This document shows, piece by piece, positions 28,901-36,575 of a stretch of 64,000 nt of DNA. The notes under the pieces were generated by a model. It had not been told where the DNA came from. It searched no databases and saw only the letters and a list, made by a program, of their open reading frames with translations. The first letter of the stretch is position 1. Every line of letters begins with the position of its first letter. Source of the DNA: JASDSY01 sp041441465 (lineage in GTDB: Bacteria > Muiribacteriota > UBA9980); the NCBI GenBank assembly GCA_041441465.1, contig JASDSY010000001.1, positions 1-64,000 on the forward strand. Direction: 5' to 3'. Position numbers and translations under genes: made by a program.

Positions 28901-31900
28901 TTTCCTGGCAACAATTATTTTTTCGCCTTTCACCGTCATTTTTATATTTTGATTGTGAATATCTTTCAAGCGCTTCGTTCAAAGTTTTATCAGCTTCAAG
29001 CGCCAGAAGGCACCAGATTTCCATTTCACCAAGACGCTGACCGCCGCCGAATTTTTTTCCTTTTAAAGGTTGCTGATAAGATATATTATAGCCGCCTTCG
29101 CTTCTGGCATGAACTTTATCTTCCGAAAGATGGTTAAGTTTAAAAAAGTATTGATAGCCTGTTATAACAGGTTTTTCAAAAAACAATTCAGAATGTTTTG
29201 AATCTTTATAAAGCTTTACTTTAAGTTTATTGTCATACTCAAATCGCGAATTTATTTCTTTATTATCCAATACTTTTTTTATGAATTTTTCAAAATTATC
29301 AGTCGAATCTATTATTTGGCGCACAAATGATTGAGTATTAAAAGGATTGCCAATCGATATTTTTTCTGAATTATTTTTCTGAGCTTCAAAAAATCCAAAT
29401 TTTACTAAAGGTGAAAATTGCGTTTCAAAAATTTGACCAAGGTTCATTCGTGAGATAACGCCATTAGGATTTAAAATAACGTCAACACATGTGCCATCTT
29501 TTAGCTTCGGCATCTCATCAGCAGGTAATATTTTAGTTATAACGCCTTTATTCCCGAATCTGCCCATGAGTTTATCGCCGACTTCAACTGGCCTTTCCTG
29601 TAAAAAAAATATTCCCAATTCATAGATATTTTCACCAATTATGTTATTAATTTCAATCAACTCAACGTTTACTACTTTCCCATAATACAAATCACAAAAA
29701 TATTCATCGCCTGTATCAGAAGAATATTTTTTTTCATTAGTAACCGCTATTTCGTTTTTTTCTTCTCCGGCAGGTTCGTGATATAAAATAACCGGTCCTT
29801 CATTTTTAGATATTTCTTTATACAAATAATTTTCTTTAATATACGAGCAGATTTTTTCAAGATCTTTTAACTTTATTTCGCCGCTTTTTTTATATCGTTT
29901 TTTAAACTTAATAATATGACTTGAAGTAAGAATATTCTCATCGACAAGTTTTTGTGATACGACAATTCCATCCTCAAAGTTATAACCTTTGAAAGGCGAA
30001 TAGGCAACAAGCAAATTTCTTCCACATAATGGAGTCATAATTTCGTCAAAATTATAACAAGATGATGTAGCAACCGGCTCTCCTTCATTTATAACGTCGC
30101 CTTTGAAAACGCGTGGAATAAAGCCGGTAAATGTATGAGCTGAATTCATATAAAATTCAGGAATGTTTTCAACCCAAACGCTTTTATTTTTTTGACGATC
30201 GATGATATTAATTTTTAATTTTTCGTTTATTCGCTGAATATCATTAATAGTACCGCTAATTGGAGCTTTTTTTACCGAATAGGCATCATGACTGAATATC
30301 TGCTTTTCAAAACCGCTTTCAATAATAGGTTTTTCCGAATTAATTAAAGGTACCGCTGATTTCATATTTTTAGCGCCCATAAGAGCACGTGCAGCATCAG
30401 TATTTTGTATAAAAGGTATCATCAACGTCGAATAACTGAACAATGACTCATCAGTTTTCAGGGCATAACAACATTCTGAACTTTTTTTCCATTCAATAAA
30501 AGTTTTTTCATAGCCCATGGACGTAAATATTTGATTTATAGCGAAGTCATTTTCATGGCCGGTTTTAAGCAATAACATATTATAATCAAACAATACTTTG
30601 TTTAAAGTTGTTTTTAGATACTTTTTTAAGAATTCAGATTCTTCGGTCTCATAATCAACATAGCCATTTTTAGTATTGGCAAGCACTTGAAGGTTTTTTA
30701 CGGAAATTTCAGAGTCAAAGGTCAAATGACCGGTCAGACCTAATTTTTGTGATTCTGGCGTTTCTATAGGACAAAAACGACCTATCGTCGAAACATTATT
30801 GTCTCTTAAAATTTTAGGAAGAAAAGCTGCGCTTTCAGTTTTATACGCACGCGACGAATCAGCCGCAATAAAGCTATATTTACGTTGATGAGCCACCTGA
30901 GCAAGAGGATTTGTCGTATCGATGAGTTCAAATGCCGAAGTCATAAAAATCTTATTTTTTATTCTGAATGATTTTTCCCATAATATTTCAAACAAATTTG
31001 AAATATTATCAATATTATTATCTTTTTTTGCTTTTTCAAAAAATATATCCAGCCTGTCCTGCCAATTTTTTAATGAATAAGAATAAAAAGCTTCATTTAC
31101 CGATACTGCATCATACTCTGAAAGCAAACCTTGAAGATGATATTTTAAATATTCTTCAAATGCCGAAAAGGGGTTCAGCTTATTTTCATCTTCATTTTTA
31201 TAATATTTAATATAATTTTCAAAAGTATTAATAAAACATTTTTCAATTTTTTTCAGATCAGTTTTATTAATAAACTGGTCAGATTCTTTTTTTGATATAT
31301 TAAAAATTTTATTTAATAAATTTTTTAAATGATCAGACAATTTAAAATTAATGTTTATATCAGCACCTGAAATAATTTTATAGTGATTTTGAGCTTCATC
31401 CGTCAATAAATCTATATCATACCACTTTTCTAATTTTTCTTCATAATTAAATAAAGTATCATCAACTGACTCTTCAAAAATTTTTTCGTTCTGATCATTA
31501 TTTGATTCTGTTAGTATGTCATGAATATCCGCTTTATATTTAGCAGCCAGAAGGCCTTTTTCGTCAAGCCGCCAAAAAAGTTTTCGAACGTCGATATCAA
31601 AATTAATAGTAATATGAGGGCCAATTTGAGGGATAATTTTAAAAGAAAAAAATTGCTTGTTTCTTTGTTTGGCGCTTTTAGTATTATTAAAATCTAATCC
31701 AGCCGCATTAAAATTGCAATCAATAAATTTCAAGGATGGTTTTCTTAAAAGTCTTAAAACAGGAGTGTAATAATTTTTCCATGAATCCTGTTTAGAAACA
31801 AAAAGACCGCTTTCAATATTGATAGCAGGATAATTGGCACTAAGGCATAAATCTTTAATTTTGTCTTTGTAACTTAATGAAATTAAAATTTGAAAAGTTA

Positions 31901-32117
31901 TATCGTTTGAATCAGAAAAATTTGGAAGTTTTATTATGGGATTTTCATTTTTTAATTTAATTTTTATTCCGCAAATGTTATTTTCACAATCATTAAATAT
32001 TTTTAATGCTTCACTGATAAGATTTTTAAGAGTATAGCAATTTGAAGAATCAATATCACAAAAATCATTAAAAGATTTAACGTGATGTTTAAACACGTTA
32101 GAATTTATAAAATTCAT
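25923..32117 (-). CDS. rpoBC: Single-polypeptide beta-beta' RNA polymerase (fused RpoB-RpoC)
   Basis: About 2064 aa, shorter than separate beta plus beta' (about 2400-2750). Numbering from the Met at 32117. Beta part: rifampicin-cluster Asp400, His410, Ser415; GRFCPIETPE (446-455); FEDGIVVS; GDKLMGRFGNKGV with both active-centre lysines (849, 857); LNPNGVISRMNLGQ; GGQRLGEMEIW. Beta' part: NKMLGRRIDFSGRAVIV; RQPSLHR; catalytic ADFDGD (Asp1482, 1484, 1486); EYFISAHGARCGL; zinc site Cys1787, 1877, 1884, 1887; trigger loop TIGERGTQLAMKMFHGGG. The beta' N-terminal zinc domain seems absent. An in-frame Met at 32129 abuts the AAAGGG site, so I prefer 32117. No alpha, omega or sigma gene is nearby. 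Catalysis should be intact. Not a housekeeping locus; an accessory polymerase. Confidence 0.95.
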   Translation of the reverse strand: MNFINSNVFKHHVKSFNDFCDIDSSNCYTLKNLISEALKIFNDCENNICGIKIKLKNENPIIKLPNFSDSNDITFQILISLSYKDKIKDLCLSANYPAINIESGLFVSKQDSWKNYYTPVLRLLRKPSLKFIDCNFNAAGLDFNNTKSAKQRNKQFFSFKIIPQIGPHITINFDIDVRKLFWRLDEKGLLAAKYKADIHDILTESNNDQNEKIFEESVDDTLFNYEEKLEKWYDIDLLTDEAQNHYKIISGADININFKLSDHLKNLLNKIFNISKKESDQFINKTDLKKIEKCFINTFENYIKYYKNEDENKLNPFSAFEEYLKYHLQGLLSEYDAVSVNEAFYSYSLKNWQDRLDIFFEKAKKDNNIDNISNLFEILWEKSFRIKNKIFMTSAFELIDTTNPLAQVAHQRKYSFIAADSSRAYKTESAAFLPKILRDNNVSTIGRFCPIETPESQKLGLTGHLTFDSEISVKNLQVLANTKNGYVDYETEESEFLKKYLKTTLNKVLFDYNMLLLKTGHENDFAINQIFTSMGYEKTFIEWKKSSECCYALKTDESLFSYSTLMIPFIQNTDAARALMGAKNMKSAVPLINSEKPIIESGFEKQIFSHDAYSVKKAPISGTINDIQRINEKLKINIIDRQKNKSVWVENIPEFYMNSAHTFTGFIPRVFKGDVINEGEPVATSSCYNFDEIMTPLCGRNLLVAYSPFKGYNFEDGIVVSQKLVDENILTSSHIIKFKKRYKKSGEIKLKDLEKICSYIKENYLYKEISKNEGPVILYHEPAGEEKNEIAVTNEKKYSSDTGDEYFCDLYYGKVVNVELIEINNIIGENIYELGIFFLQERPVEVGDKLMGRFGNKGVITKILPADEMPKLKDGTCVDVILNPNGVISRMNLGQIFETQFSPLVKFGFFEAQKNNSEKISIGNPFNTQSFVRQIIDSTDNFEKFIKKVLDNKEINSRFEYDNKLKVKLYKDSKHSELFFEKPVITGYQYFFKLNHLSEDKVHARSEGGYNISYQQPLKGKKFGGGQRLGEMEIWCLLALEADKTLNEALERYSQSKYKNDGERRKNNCCQEIAVSHAMTAWFKALGIFIRMNNDGKNFSYGLSLVKNFEQLKKLMIVDHDVICGQIDPKNFEDNYYCAVNFLLKNKNETINYTNAKKIQKELISQEYYKGFDYKKNGNSLYHRFGFIKFNSVIINPILADNLANTLKSIVKNASGEGISRWVNDIDNILKTNVSDYHLLKNDKEFWENRGSQKKLKEIFEALEEKLLPNDIKKAFELIDNCGMEFLLVPPVILRMEDCVKNALIELGKDKKGENFKILKFQNFLNKQYEKIITKVNEGKNNIYDEIRKLFFSDDVDSKGILSILATKDGLLRNKMLGRRIDFSGRAVIVPEPELKLGEIIISYKFAVKFFKKVMPKQGRRRSLKSQIEYINNWLKENQEYIIFNRQPSLHRFSMQAYRVAKVCDENVIKLHPLVCEGLGADFDGDTGALYYFDGKSIQAEIKKKLGIYNNLMHSFASGKTLLHYEQDFQLGDHLLLKFDNYFYKNKLLELFDMFKYGNEKHFINAVINDSSEGRYKDIDELSKVTGSKELPKPLNIINSILIRLVKEIFGRDDIYQRDCFYSKVLESVDLLKNMSLEAATLKGVSFGIGDLIELSDKYQKYLSGKNLLFDSAKKSFKNFIKLPELIDNGVALLINSGSRGNEEQIMQLIKTRGQMQSIRRDFPPLSSVSEVKTSLLQGHSVYEYFISAHGARCGLGQKKLLTPVCGHFTRTLVEALYDFKITEYDCKTSRFLNIGNEEIRKIFGGKVSEIINGNYEKGTELYNFIKYFLLYRFTKNDKIIVPDLLADKYENSVSISKCIEDIKNGEKIIVRSPLKCDSKKGICSKCYGYDITRGKLPEIGFRAGIVTGQTIGERGTQLAMKMFHGGGIYKKDTFGNAVDSLKQAFSKVKNDKKLKTNVELSFYEILSAVYKNYVVGQKLSVVNFDLLLKAMLGFDNKGQLVVKYSNLNAGCREERDFLARISYSGLAVQTKNQLWDMIKNNITEMEYTADECSEKSKILFSTI

Positions 32118-32150
32118 AAAATGAACCATCCCTTTTTGTTTTTATTTTTT

Positions 32151-32179
32151 ATTTTATCACAATCACAATAAATATACAA
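32151..32179 (-). promoter_or_regulatory. Promoter of the RNA polymerase-AAA+-CARF operon
   Basis: On the minus strand, TTGTAT (32179-32174), a 17-base spacer and TAAAAT (32156-32151) with an extended -10 TG. Transcription would start near 32144, about 27 bases before the Met at 32117. Its spacer contains a direct repeat of TTGTGA, a possible operator. The polymerase gene is therefore probably first transcribed by the host enzyme. Confidence 0.55.
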
Positions 32180-32335
32180 ATATTTATTTCATTTTTATAT
32201 ATTAAAATTCCTTTATTTACAATAATAATAAAAAAATAATCTTTTTTTTGATGCAATTATAAAAATAACACTCCATGTAACTAAAATTTATTATCCGCTA
32301 AATTCCCAAAAACAAAAATATCTATTTGCACTTTC

Positions 32336-32364
32336 TTGACAAATTTTTGCAAATATAATAAACT
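32336..32364 (+). promoter_or_regulatory. Likely promoter of the VanX-type gene
   Basis: TTGACA (32336-32341), a 17-base spacer and TAAACT (32359-32364). A TATAAT at 32354 is a better hexamer, but it sits only 12 bases after the -35. The composition change between the left and right halves of the window falls about here. Confidence 0.42.
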
Positions 32365-32403
32365 CACGATATAAAAATCATTATGAAAGCAGGGATTTAA
32401 AAC

Positions 32404-33510
32404 ATGAAAAGACGATTTAAATCATGTAAATTTATAATTTTAGCCATGGCGCTAATTTTCGTCCTGGCCGGCGGCGGACAGGCTGGCGCGAAACAAGATT
32501 TCGGGACGCCTTATGATATTTACAGCAGCGCTCCGGAAAAGCCTGCCGGCAGTATCGTAGAACTTCTTGGCAGGTACGAAAATATAAAAAATAATAAAGA
32601 CTCGTTTTTATTGCTCGAGGACATGGGCACCGTTGAAATCGTATATGACAAAAATAATGAAACAGGCAAAAATATAATAAAATTAACGGAATCATGCCGC
32701 AGCGGAAATTTAATTGCAAGGTTTGAGTATGAATGCACAACTGGAAAAGAGACAGTTGAATTTATAAAATCAGACAAATATGAAAAATTTTATTGCGTTC
32801 TTCATGGAAACATATACAGACAGGTTATTTACGGCGGGGAAAACGGCGGCACATACAAAATAAAACCGCTCAAATCGATAAATGAATTAAGAAAAACGGC
32901 GTTTTCGGTAAAACCGCCGCGCGAAGCTGACGCTACAGCCGAATGCGATCTTGTTAACTTGCGTAAAATCGGCGGAAATATGAAATTCGATATAAGATAC
33001 GCGACGGACAATAACTTTATGGGCGAAAAATTTTATGAATCGCAGGGCGCATATCTTCAAAGGCCGGCAGCTTACAGCCTTTTATATACAGTAAATTCGC
33101 TCGCGCGTTACGGACTCGGAATTATAGTTTATGACGCTTACAGGCCATGGTATGTTACGAAAATGTTTTATGACGCCACGCCGGACGCTCAGAAAAATTT
33201 TGTCGCAGACCCGTCGAAAGGGTCGCGCCATAACCGCGGAACCGCTGTCGACATCGGATTATACGATTTAAAAACCGGCCGACTCATAGATATGGGAAGC
33301 GGCTACGATGAATTCAGCGAAAGGGCCTCTCCAAAATTTCAGGGCGCCACTTCATATTCGCGCTGGCACAGGAAACTTATCGAATATTATATGGGGAAAG
33401 CCGGCTTTACCGTTTACGAAGACGAATGGTGGCACTTCGATTATAAGTTGAATGTAGTTAAATATCCGCTTATAAATAAAACATTCGAACAAATAAATAA
33501 GAAAAAATAA
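32404..33510 (+). CDS. VanX/DdpX-type D-alanyl-D-alanine dipeptidase (M15D)
   Basis: 368 aa. It starts with a signal peptide (about 1-29, basic then hydrophobic, ending near AGA). An N-terminal region of about 150 residues has no known domain. The C-terminal half is a zinc dipeptidase: YDAYRPW with Arg247, SRHNRGTAVDIG giving His276 and Asp283, and EWWHFDY giving the base Glu341 and His344. This set is the VanX signature. Being exported, it probably recycles or remodels cell-wall D-Ala-D-Ala peptides; the usual resistance partners VanH and VanA are not here, so vancomycin resistance is not implied. The N-terminal extension is longer than in typical VanX. Confidence 0.88.
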   Translation: MKRRFKSCKFIILAMALIFVLAGGGQAGAKQDFGTPYDIYSSAPEKPAGSIVELLGRYENIKNNKDSFLLLEDMGTVEIVYDKNNETGKNIIKLTESCRSGNLIARFEYECTTGKETVEFIKSDKYEKFYCVLHGNIYRQVIYGGENGGTYKIKPLKSINELRKTAFSVKPPREADATAECDLVNLRKIGGNMKFDIRYATDNNFMGEKFYESQGAYLQRPAAYSLLYTVNSLARYGLGIIVYDAYRPWYVTKMFYDATPDAQKNFVADPSKGSRHNRGTAVDIGLYDLKTGRLIDMGSGYDEFSERASPKFQGATSYSRWHRKLIEYYMGKAGFTVYEDEWWHFDYKLNVVKYPLINKTFEQINKKK

Positions 33511-33584
33511 CCGGCGCAAATGACAATTCAGGCGAATATATTATTAAAAAACGTAATGAAAATGATAAAAAAGAAGAAACAAAA

Positions 33585-34736
33585 ATGAAAATACTAATTG
33601 CGCCAGACTCATTCAAAGGCACATTGACCTCAAAACAGGCAGGCAAAATAATCGCTAAAGCCGCGAATAAAATTTTAGGCAAATGCGAAATAAGAATCTT
33701 ACAGATTGCCGACGGCGGCGAGGGTACGCTGGATGCCGTTTCTGAGTCATTGTGCGGCCGTATGAAATATATCAGGGTAAAAAGTATTAAAAATCCGTTA
33801 TTAAAAGACATCACGGCCCGTTATGGAATTATCGGCGAAGAAACAGCTTTTATAGAAATGGCTGCTGCATCAGGGTTGACATTAATTCCATATAAAAACG
33901 GCAACGCTATGAACACTAGTTCATACGGGACCGGGCAGCTGATCGCCGATGCGCTGAAAAAAGGATGTCGGAAAATATACGTGGCAATAGGCGGCAGCGC
34001 CACCAATGACGGCGGTATTGGGATGATGAGCGCGCTCGGAGTCAAATTTCTGGATGAAAGCAATAAGGTTTTGCAACCGATAGGCCGGAACCTCATAAAA
34101 ATAAGGGAAATCGATATAACCGGCCTTGATCCGCTGGTAAAGAAAGCTGATTTTATTGGATTATGCGATGTAACTAACCCGTTAACCGGCCCGAACGGCG
34201 CTACGTTTATCTTCGGGCCTCAAAAGGGCGCGAACGGCAAATATAAATTGGAATTAGAAAAAGGTATGGTTAATTACGCGAATCTCTTAAATAAAATGTT
34301 TAAAGTTAACATTGATTCGATAAAAGGATCGGGCGCCGCTGGCGGATTAGGCGCGGCGCTGGTGACATTCTTGAACGCCGAATTAAAATCGGGAATCGAA
34401 ACAATATTTAAGATTATTGAATTTGAGGGATTGTTGAAAAAAGCCGATCTTGTAGTTACAGGCGAAGGAAAGATAGACTCTCAATCAGCGAACGGGAAGG
34501 TGCTTGCCGGCATAGGAAGAATCGCTAAAAAGCATAGCATTCCGGTTCTCGCGCTTGCCGGAAGCCTCAGCGCAGGCCATGAAAAACTCTACAAGATTGG
34601 CATTACGGCAATGGAAAGCGCAGTATGCGAAATTATCCCGGAAGATCGGATCATGAAAAACGCTGCCATTTTTTTACAAAAGGCTGCCGAACGGGCCTTT
34701 ACAATGTTAAAAACAGGCAATGAATTGAAATTTTAA
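33585..34736 (+). CDS. Glycerate 2-kinase (GarK/GlxK family)
   Basis: 383 aa, the usual family length. Seen: MKILIAPDSFKGTLTS at the N terminus, IADGGEGTLDA, the ASGL motif, GGSATNDGGIGMMSALG, GLCDVTNPLTGPNGA, FGPQKGA and GSGAAGGLGAAL, then VVTGEGKIDSQSANGKV. These are the conserved blocks of the TIGR00045 glycerate kinase family, which phosphorylates D-glycerate to 2-phosphoglycerate to feed glycolysis. Start codon follows a GAAGAAA purine stretch. It lies 75 bases after the dipeptidase. No glyoxylate or tartronate genes surround it, so the pathway supplying glycerate is not visible. Confidence 0.93.
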   Translation: MKILIAPDSFKGTLTSKQAGKIIAKAANKILGKCEIRILQIADGGEGTLDAVSESLCGRMKYIRVKSIKNPLLKDITARYGIIGEETAFIEMAAASGLTLIPYKNGNAMNTSSYGTGQLIADALKKGCRKIYVAIGGSATNDGGIGMMSALGVKFLDESNKVLQPIGRNLIKIREIDITGLDPLVKKADFIGLCDVTNPLTGPNGATFIFGPQKGANGKYKLELEKGMVNYANLLNKMFKVNIDSIKGSGAAGGLGAALVTFLNAELKSGIETIFKIIEFEGLLKKADLVVTGEGKIDSQSANGKVLAGIGRIAKKHSIPVLALAGSLSAGHEKLYKIGITAMESAVCEIIPEDRIMKNAAIFLQKAAERAFTMLKTGNELKF

Positions 34737-34846
34737 AATTACTTATAGAAAAATCAAAATAGAAGCCGAAAATATAAGTGAAAAAATTTCAGGATACTGA
34801 CGGAAAAAATCCGATTTTAAATCACACAGAAAGACGGGATGATAAA

Positions 34847-35221
34847 ATGACAGACAAAATATGCGAAGAAATACTTAATATGGAAAAAAAACTTCTTCAA
34901 TCCGCCGTAAGGAGCAATCCTGAGGAATTGTCAAAAATTCTTTCAGATGATTTCACCGAATTCTGCTCGTCAGGAAAAATTTATAAATACCGGCGCGGCG
35001 ATACGTTCTCGCATCCGGATTCACCGGAAATAAATTATAAAATTTCGGACTTCAACTTAAAAAAATTATCAATTGATACTTATCTTGCGTTTTACACGAT
35101 CGAGCTTTCAACTCATAACAGCCTGTGGTCAAAAAAATCCAATAGAAGTTCCATCTGGCACGAGTCTCCGAAAGAAGGGCTTAAACTCGTTTTTCACCAG
35201 GGAACTTCGGCGCAGTTTTAA
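34847..35221 (+). CDS. DUF4440/SnoaL-like NTF2-fold protein
   Basis: 124 aa. Seen: an N-terminal helix pair (EEILNMEKKLLQSAVRSN), then ILSDDFTEFCSSGKIY, and the typical ending SSIWHE..EGLKLVFHQGTSA of DUF4440/NTF2-like proteins. Family members bind small hydrophobic molecules or act as isomerase-like enzymes; no function can be assigned. I place the start at the ATG 34847 rather than a GTG at 34778, because the longer N terminus is not family-like and has no ribosome-binding site. Even so, the Shine-Dalgarno here (CGGGAT) is weak. Confidence 0.75.
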   Translation: MTDKICEEILNMEKKLLQSAVRSNPEELSKILSDDFTEFCSSGKIYKYRRGDTFSHPDSPEINYKISDFNLKKLSIDTYLAFYTIELSTHNSLWSKKSNRSSIWHESPKEGLKLVFHQGTSAQF

Positions 35222-35398
35222 TCATAATTTTAGTTTTTAGTTTATTAAATTTCCAATATTTCAATTCAACATATCCAATTTTAATAAAGTGGAATTATTT
35301 ATTAAACTACACGCTATTGCCATTTCTTATTGGCAGCTTATTTTGGCGCCGCAATCAACCGCCGGAGTAATATTCAAAAAATTAAATGGAGAGTGCGA

Positions 35399-35992
35399 AT
35401 GCTTTTATCTTTAAGGGAATTTTTTATTAAAGAGCGGGTAGGATTATTAAAATTAACGGATGTATATGATATTTTCGATCCGGCTGAAAATAAGCGTATC
35501 GGCGTCATGAAAGACGAGCCGCCGGCGATCTTTAAATATCTGCGGCTTATAATGGCCAAACCATCTCTGCCTACGACAATCAATATTTATGAAGACGAAA
35601 CGCAAGCTCCGATATTTTCAATACAAAAATCCTTCACATTTATAAGAACGAAAATATCGATAGTTGACGGCAAAGGCGCCGGCATCGGATATTTCATGAG
35701 TAAAATTTTCACTATAGGCGGCGGCTTTACGGTACACGATAATGCCGGCAACCAGATAGCAGACGTATCAGGCGACTGGATAAGCTGGAATTTTACGATA
35801 AGAAGCATGTCCGGCGAAGAACTTGGCGTAGTCACAAAAAAATGGGCCGGCATCGGAAAAGAGTTATTTACAACTGCAGATAATTATATGGTCTCATTAA
35901 ATCAGGAATGCGATAACCAGCCGGCCTTAAAAATATTATTATTGGCGGCAGCTCTTGCAATCGACACCGTTTATAAAGAAAATAACGACTGA
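35399..35992 (+). CDS. LURP-one-related / scramblase-like protein
   Basis: 197 aa. Seen: the tubby/LURP pattern of repeated beta-strand pairs: VYDIFDPAENKRIGV, INIYEDETQAPIFSIQKSF, FTIGGGFTVHDNAGNQIADVSGDW, NFTIRSMSGEELGVVTKKW, FTTADNYMVSL, then a hydrophobic C-terminal helix (LKILLLAAALAIDTVY). The family includes phospholipid-scramblase-like membrane-associated proteins. Start at 35399 follows GGAGAG by 6 bases; an earlier in-frame ATG at 35330 adds a basic, non-family tail. Function in this bacterium is unknown. Confidence 0.8.
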   Translation: MLLSLREFFIKERVGLLKLTDVYDIFDPAENKRIGVMKDEPPAIFKYLRLIMAKPSLPTTINIYEDETQAPIFSIQKSFTFIRTKISIVDGKGAGIGYFMSKIFTIGGGFTVHDNAGNQIADVSGDWISWNFTIRSMSGEELGVVTKKWAGIGKELFTTADNYMVSLNQECDNQPALKILLLAAALAIDTVYKENND

Positions 35993-36116
35993 TCGCGCCT
36001 CACATAAATATTTGAACAATTTCAATAAAATCAAAAAATTTCAATCTTTAATATGTAACTTTTTCGGCAGGCGGCGCCTGCTAATACGGACTTCAAAGTA
36101 TTTATCAACTTCGTTT

Positions 36117-36150
36117 CGCATAAGCACATGCGCGAGCATTTGCTTATGCG
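36117..36150. repeat. Inverted repeat 1 in the 35993-36575 intergenic region
   Basis: CGCATAAGCA (36117-36126) pairs exactly with TGCTTATGCG (36141-36150), loop 14 nt. A run ATTTTT follows, so it can serve as a terminator for the plus-strand genes ending at 35992. Confidence 0.6.
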
Positions 36151-36159
36151 ATTTTTGAA

Positions 36160-36197
36160 TTTGTGCAAAGCAAGGGGTTTGCCGCGCTTTGCACAAA
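36160..36197. repeat. Inverted repeat 2 in the same region
   Basis: TTTGTGCAAAGC (36160-36171) pairs exactly with GCTTTGCACAAA (36186-36197), loop 14 nt. Spacing and loop size copy those of repeat 1 only 10 bases before, although the arms differ. Confidence 0.6.
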
Positions 36198-36282
36198 TAA
36201 AAACGAAAAATAATAAAAAATCTTTAAAATAAAATCAAAGAGTGTAAAGATTAAAAAGCAGCAGGATGGGTGGGGGATTATA

Positions 36283-36319
36283 AAGGGGGCGGTAAGGAAT
36301 AATTCCTTGGCGCCCCCTT
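36283..36319. repeat. Inverted repeat 3, GC-rich stem with inner stem
   Basis: AAGGGGGCG (36283-36291) pairs with CGCCCCCTT (36311-36319). Inside it AAGGAA (36294-36299) pairs with TTCCTT (36303-36308), so nearly the whole segment folds. It is a strong bidirectional terminator candidate, or part of a mobile or structured element. The 584-bp gap between 35992 and 36576 otherwise contains no gene I can support. Confidence 0.6.
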
Positions 36320-36530
36320 ATCTATAAAACCAAAACATCTAAAAATAAGCCCGGATAAGTCAGAATAGATTACCCATAATGACAATTATTATAAAAAAAT
36401 AAACTTTTTTATATCCGGGACATTATATAATTTTGAATGTTAAAAAATACAAATTTATTAATGTCAATTTTTGATGGACATTTAGGAAAGCGCGGAGCCG
36501 TGATGGCAAGAGCGCCTGAGAATAAGCGCC

Positions 36531-36551
36531 GGAAAGTCGCAATGACTTTCC
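36531..36551. repeat. Hairpin 25 bases past the copA stop
   Basis: GGAAAGTC (36531-36538) pairs with GACTTTCC (36544-36551), loop 5 nt. It lies just downstream of the minus-strand copper ATPase and may help end its transcript, but no T-run follows on that strand. Confidence 0.4.
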
Positions 36552-36575
36552 AAATGCGGTCTCACAAAAATGACA

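Noticed and set aside
25923..32117. Fused polymerase as the normal housekeeping RNA polymerase
   Set aside because: Very compact, AT-richer than the right half of the window, no ribosomal or rpoA neighbours, and operon with CARF-RelE. It cannot be fully excluded without the genome.
32326..32353. Sigma54-type promoter upstream of the VanX-like gene
   Set aside because: TTGACA...TTGCA resembles -24/-12, but the GG is absent and the spacing is one base short.
32404..33510. Vancomycin-resistance locus
   Set aside because: VanX-type dipeptidase only; no VanH, VanA or two-component system nearby.
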